From Kallotenue papyrolyticum (GTDB lineage Bacteria > Chloroflexota > Chloroflexia > Chloroflexales > Kallotenuaceae), in assembly GCF_000526415.1 (NCBI RefSeq), contig NZ_JAGA01000001.1, forward strand, positions 186,001 through 250,000: a stretch of DNA of 64,000 nucleotides. The letters are read 5' to 3'. The translations under genes and the position numbers were made by a program. Shown here in pieces: positions 63,239-64,000 of the stretch; the stretch's first letter is position 1, and every line of letters begins with the position of its first letter. Under the pieces are notes generated by a model. The model searched no databases, was not told the origin of the DNA, and worked only from the letters and a program-made list of their open reading frames with translations.

Positions 63239-64000
63239 GTCGGCTTGTTCGGTCGCTGCGCCGTTCTGGCGGGGTGGAACGGGTACGATGCCACGTGCCG
63301 CACTCATAGCGAGCGCCGCGTCGGTCGTGCTTGCGCCGCTACCGCCCTCATCGCGGCGGACCAACACCTTATCGATGCGCAGTCCGTCCATATCGATGAC
63401 CTCGAAATGCCAGCCATCCAGGCGGGTGGTCTCCCCGGCTTGTGGGATGCGCCCGAAGAGCGCCAGCAACAGACCCGCTACGGTATCAAAGGGCGGCAGA
63501 TCGCCGAGCTGTTCACGCGGCGGCAGTCCGATACGCTCAACCGCTTCGTCATAGGCCAGTAGGCCATCCACCAGCCACGAGCCATCGGTGCGGCGCACCA
63601 CCATGGTATCGGCTTCGTCGTACTCATCGGCGATGTCGCCGGTTAGTTCCTCCAGCACATCCTCCAGCGTGAGCAGACCATCGACCTGGCCGTGCTCGTC
63701 CAGCACCAGTGCGAGGTGCGTGCGCGACTGCTTGAGCTGCTGCAATACGCTGGTGATGCGCTGATGTTCCAGTACGAAGACCGGTGGGCGGAGCAGCTCC
63801 TGGAGCGTCACCGGTGTGCCGTTTTCGGCAGAGCGCCGCAGCGCGCTCAGCAGATCCTTGGCGTAGATAATGCCCTCGATCTGATCCAGCGTGCCGCGAT
63901 AGACTGGTACGCGCGAGTAGCCCGACTCAACAATGGTGTCCACAACTGCGTCAAGCGGCGCTTCGATCGAGACTGCAACGATCTCGGTACGCGGCGTCAT
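63230..64000 (-). CDS. CNNM/CorC-type protein (CBS domains + transporter-associated domain), N-terminus cut off
   Basis: Visible part of 256 aa on the minus strand, open past base 64000. Opens with VMTPRTEIVAV-like MTPRTE, the junction after the DUF21 membrane domain in HlyC/CorC proteins, so the real start is beyond the window and this Met is internal. Then two CBS motifs (SGYSRVPVYRGTLDQIEGIIYAKDLL; LVLDEHGQVDGLLTLEDVLEELTGDI) and the CorC_HlyC domain (RIGLPPREQLGDLPPFDTVAGLLLALFGRIPQAGETTRLDG). Likely a magnesium/cobalt efflux or regulatory protein; "hemolysin" labels for this family are misleading. Confidence 0.9.
   Translation of the reverse strand: MTPRTEIVAVSIEAPLDAVVDTIVESGYSRVPVYRGTLDQIEGIIYAKDLLSALRRSAENGTPVTLQELLRPPVFVLEHQRITSVLQQLKQSRTHLALVLDEHGQVDGLLTLEDVLEELTGDIADEYDEADTMVVRRTDGSWLVDGLLAYDEAVERIGLPPREQLGDLPPFDTVAGLLLALFGRIPQAGETTRLDGWHFEVIDMDGLRIDKVLVRRDEGGSGASTTDAALAMSAARGIVPVPPRQNGAATEQADGG

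Overview
The window is GC-rich bacterial chromosome, almost fully coding, with no phage, plasmid or insertion-sequence genes recognised. The gene set fits an aerobic, probably thermophilic or soil/hot-spring member of the Chloroflexota (class Chloroflexia; Roseiflexus/Kallotenue-like). This is an inference from gene content and style: paired M16 peptidases, an S10-type peptidase, a ThiC-ThiO-ThiS-ThiG-ThiE operon, an F420-type luciferase-like oxidoreductase, a c-di-AMP receptor, and modular palindromic intergenic repeats. No 16S gene is present to prove it. Promoters look sigma-70-like (TTGACN, 17-18 bp, TANNNT).

Layout. 1-2228 (-): ECF vitamin/metal transporter (S, T and a truncated A component). 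2303-5080 (-): phosphoenolpyruvate carboxylase, divergent from a secreted cyclophilin lipoprotein (5186-5857). 5966-10793 (+): complete branched-chain amino-acid ABC transporter (livK-H-M-G-F). 10799-15184 (-): S10 peptidase-like protein, repeat block I, D-amino-acid oxidase-like flavoprotein and a nucleoside hydrolase. 15331-17720 (+): membrane protein, winged-helix regulator and DUF4153 membrane protein. 17825-18811 (-): DUF421 protein and a hypothetical membrane protein. 19052-22757 (+): two M16 peptidases (first inactive-looking, second with HxxEH) separated by about 1 kb of repeat block II, then a small membrane protein. 22776-26190: second nucleoside hydrolase, SDR oxidoreductase, GH51 arabinofuranosidase. 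26394-32180 (+): SMC, a flippase-like membrane protein, an M23 peptidase. 32232-33448 (-): DsbA-like lipoprotein and GNAT; 33658 (+): small zinc-ribbon protein behind a terminator-like leader.

33912-38870 (-): thiamine operon thiC-thiO-thiS-thiG-thiE, led by a clear TPP riboswitch with an intrinsic terminator and a strong promoter. 38880-39283: repeat block III. 39290-42938: tungstate-type ABC transporter (tupC, tupB, tupA) with a ModE-like regulator, divergent from fdhD; together a Mo/W-enzyme supply module. 42942-45169: topoisomerase IB and branched-chain aminotransferase, the latter with a 25-bp tandem repeat in its leader. 45204-47924 (-): c-di-AMP receptor and two GT4 glycosyltransferases. 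48035-48110: tRNA-Lys(TTT). 48237-50656: membrane protein, a proline-rich microprotein and an LLM oxidoreductase. 50758-62410: amino-sugar or oligosaccharide locus: GH20 hexosaminidase, LacI regulator with an operator in its own promoter, family-5 SBP, two permeases, two ATPases, a sugar isomerase/epimerase and an MFS transporter. 62543-64000: ribosomal protein L25/CTC and the C-terminal part of a CNNM/CorC-type protein.

The feature I would follow first is the intergenic repeat family in blocks I-III. It is built from modules with 10-bp inverted ends (TTTGGAGTGC ... GCACTCCAAA), two ATG-centred hairpins and exchangeable payloads. It includes a 135-bp tandem array and a perfect 159-bp inverted duplication shared by blocks I and II, 8 kb apart. 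In all three places the modules lie between co-directional genes and point the same way as transcription.
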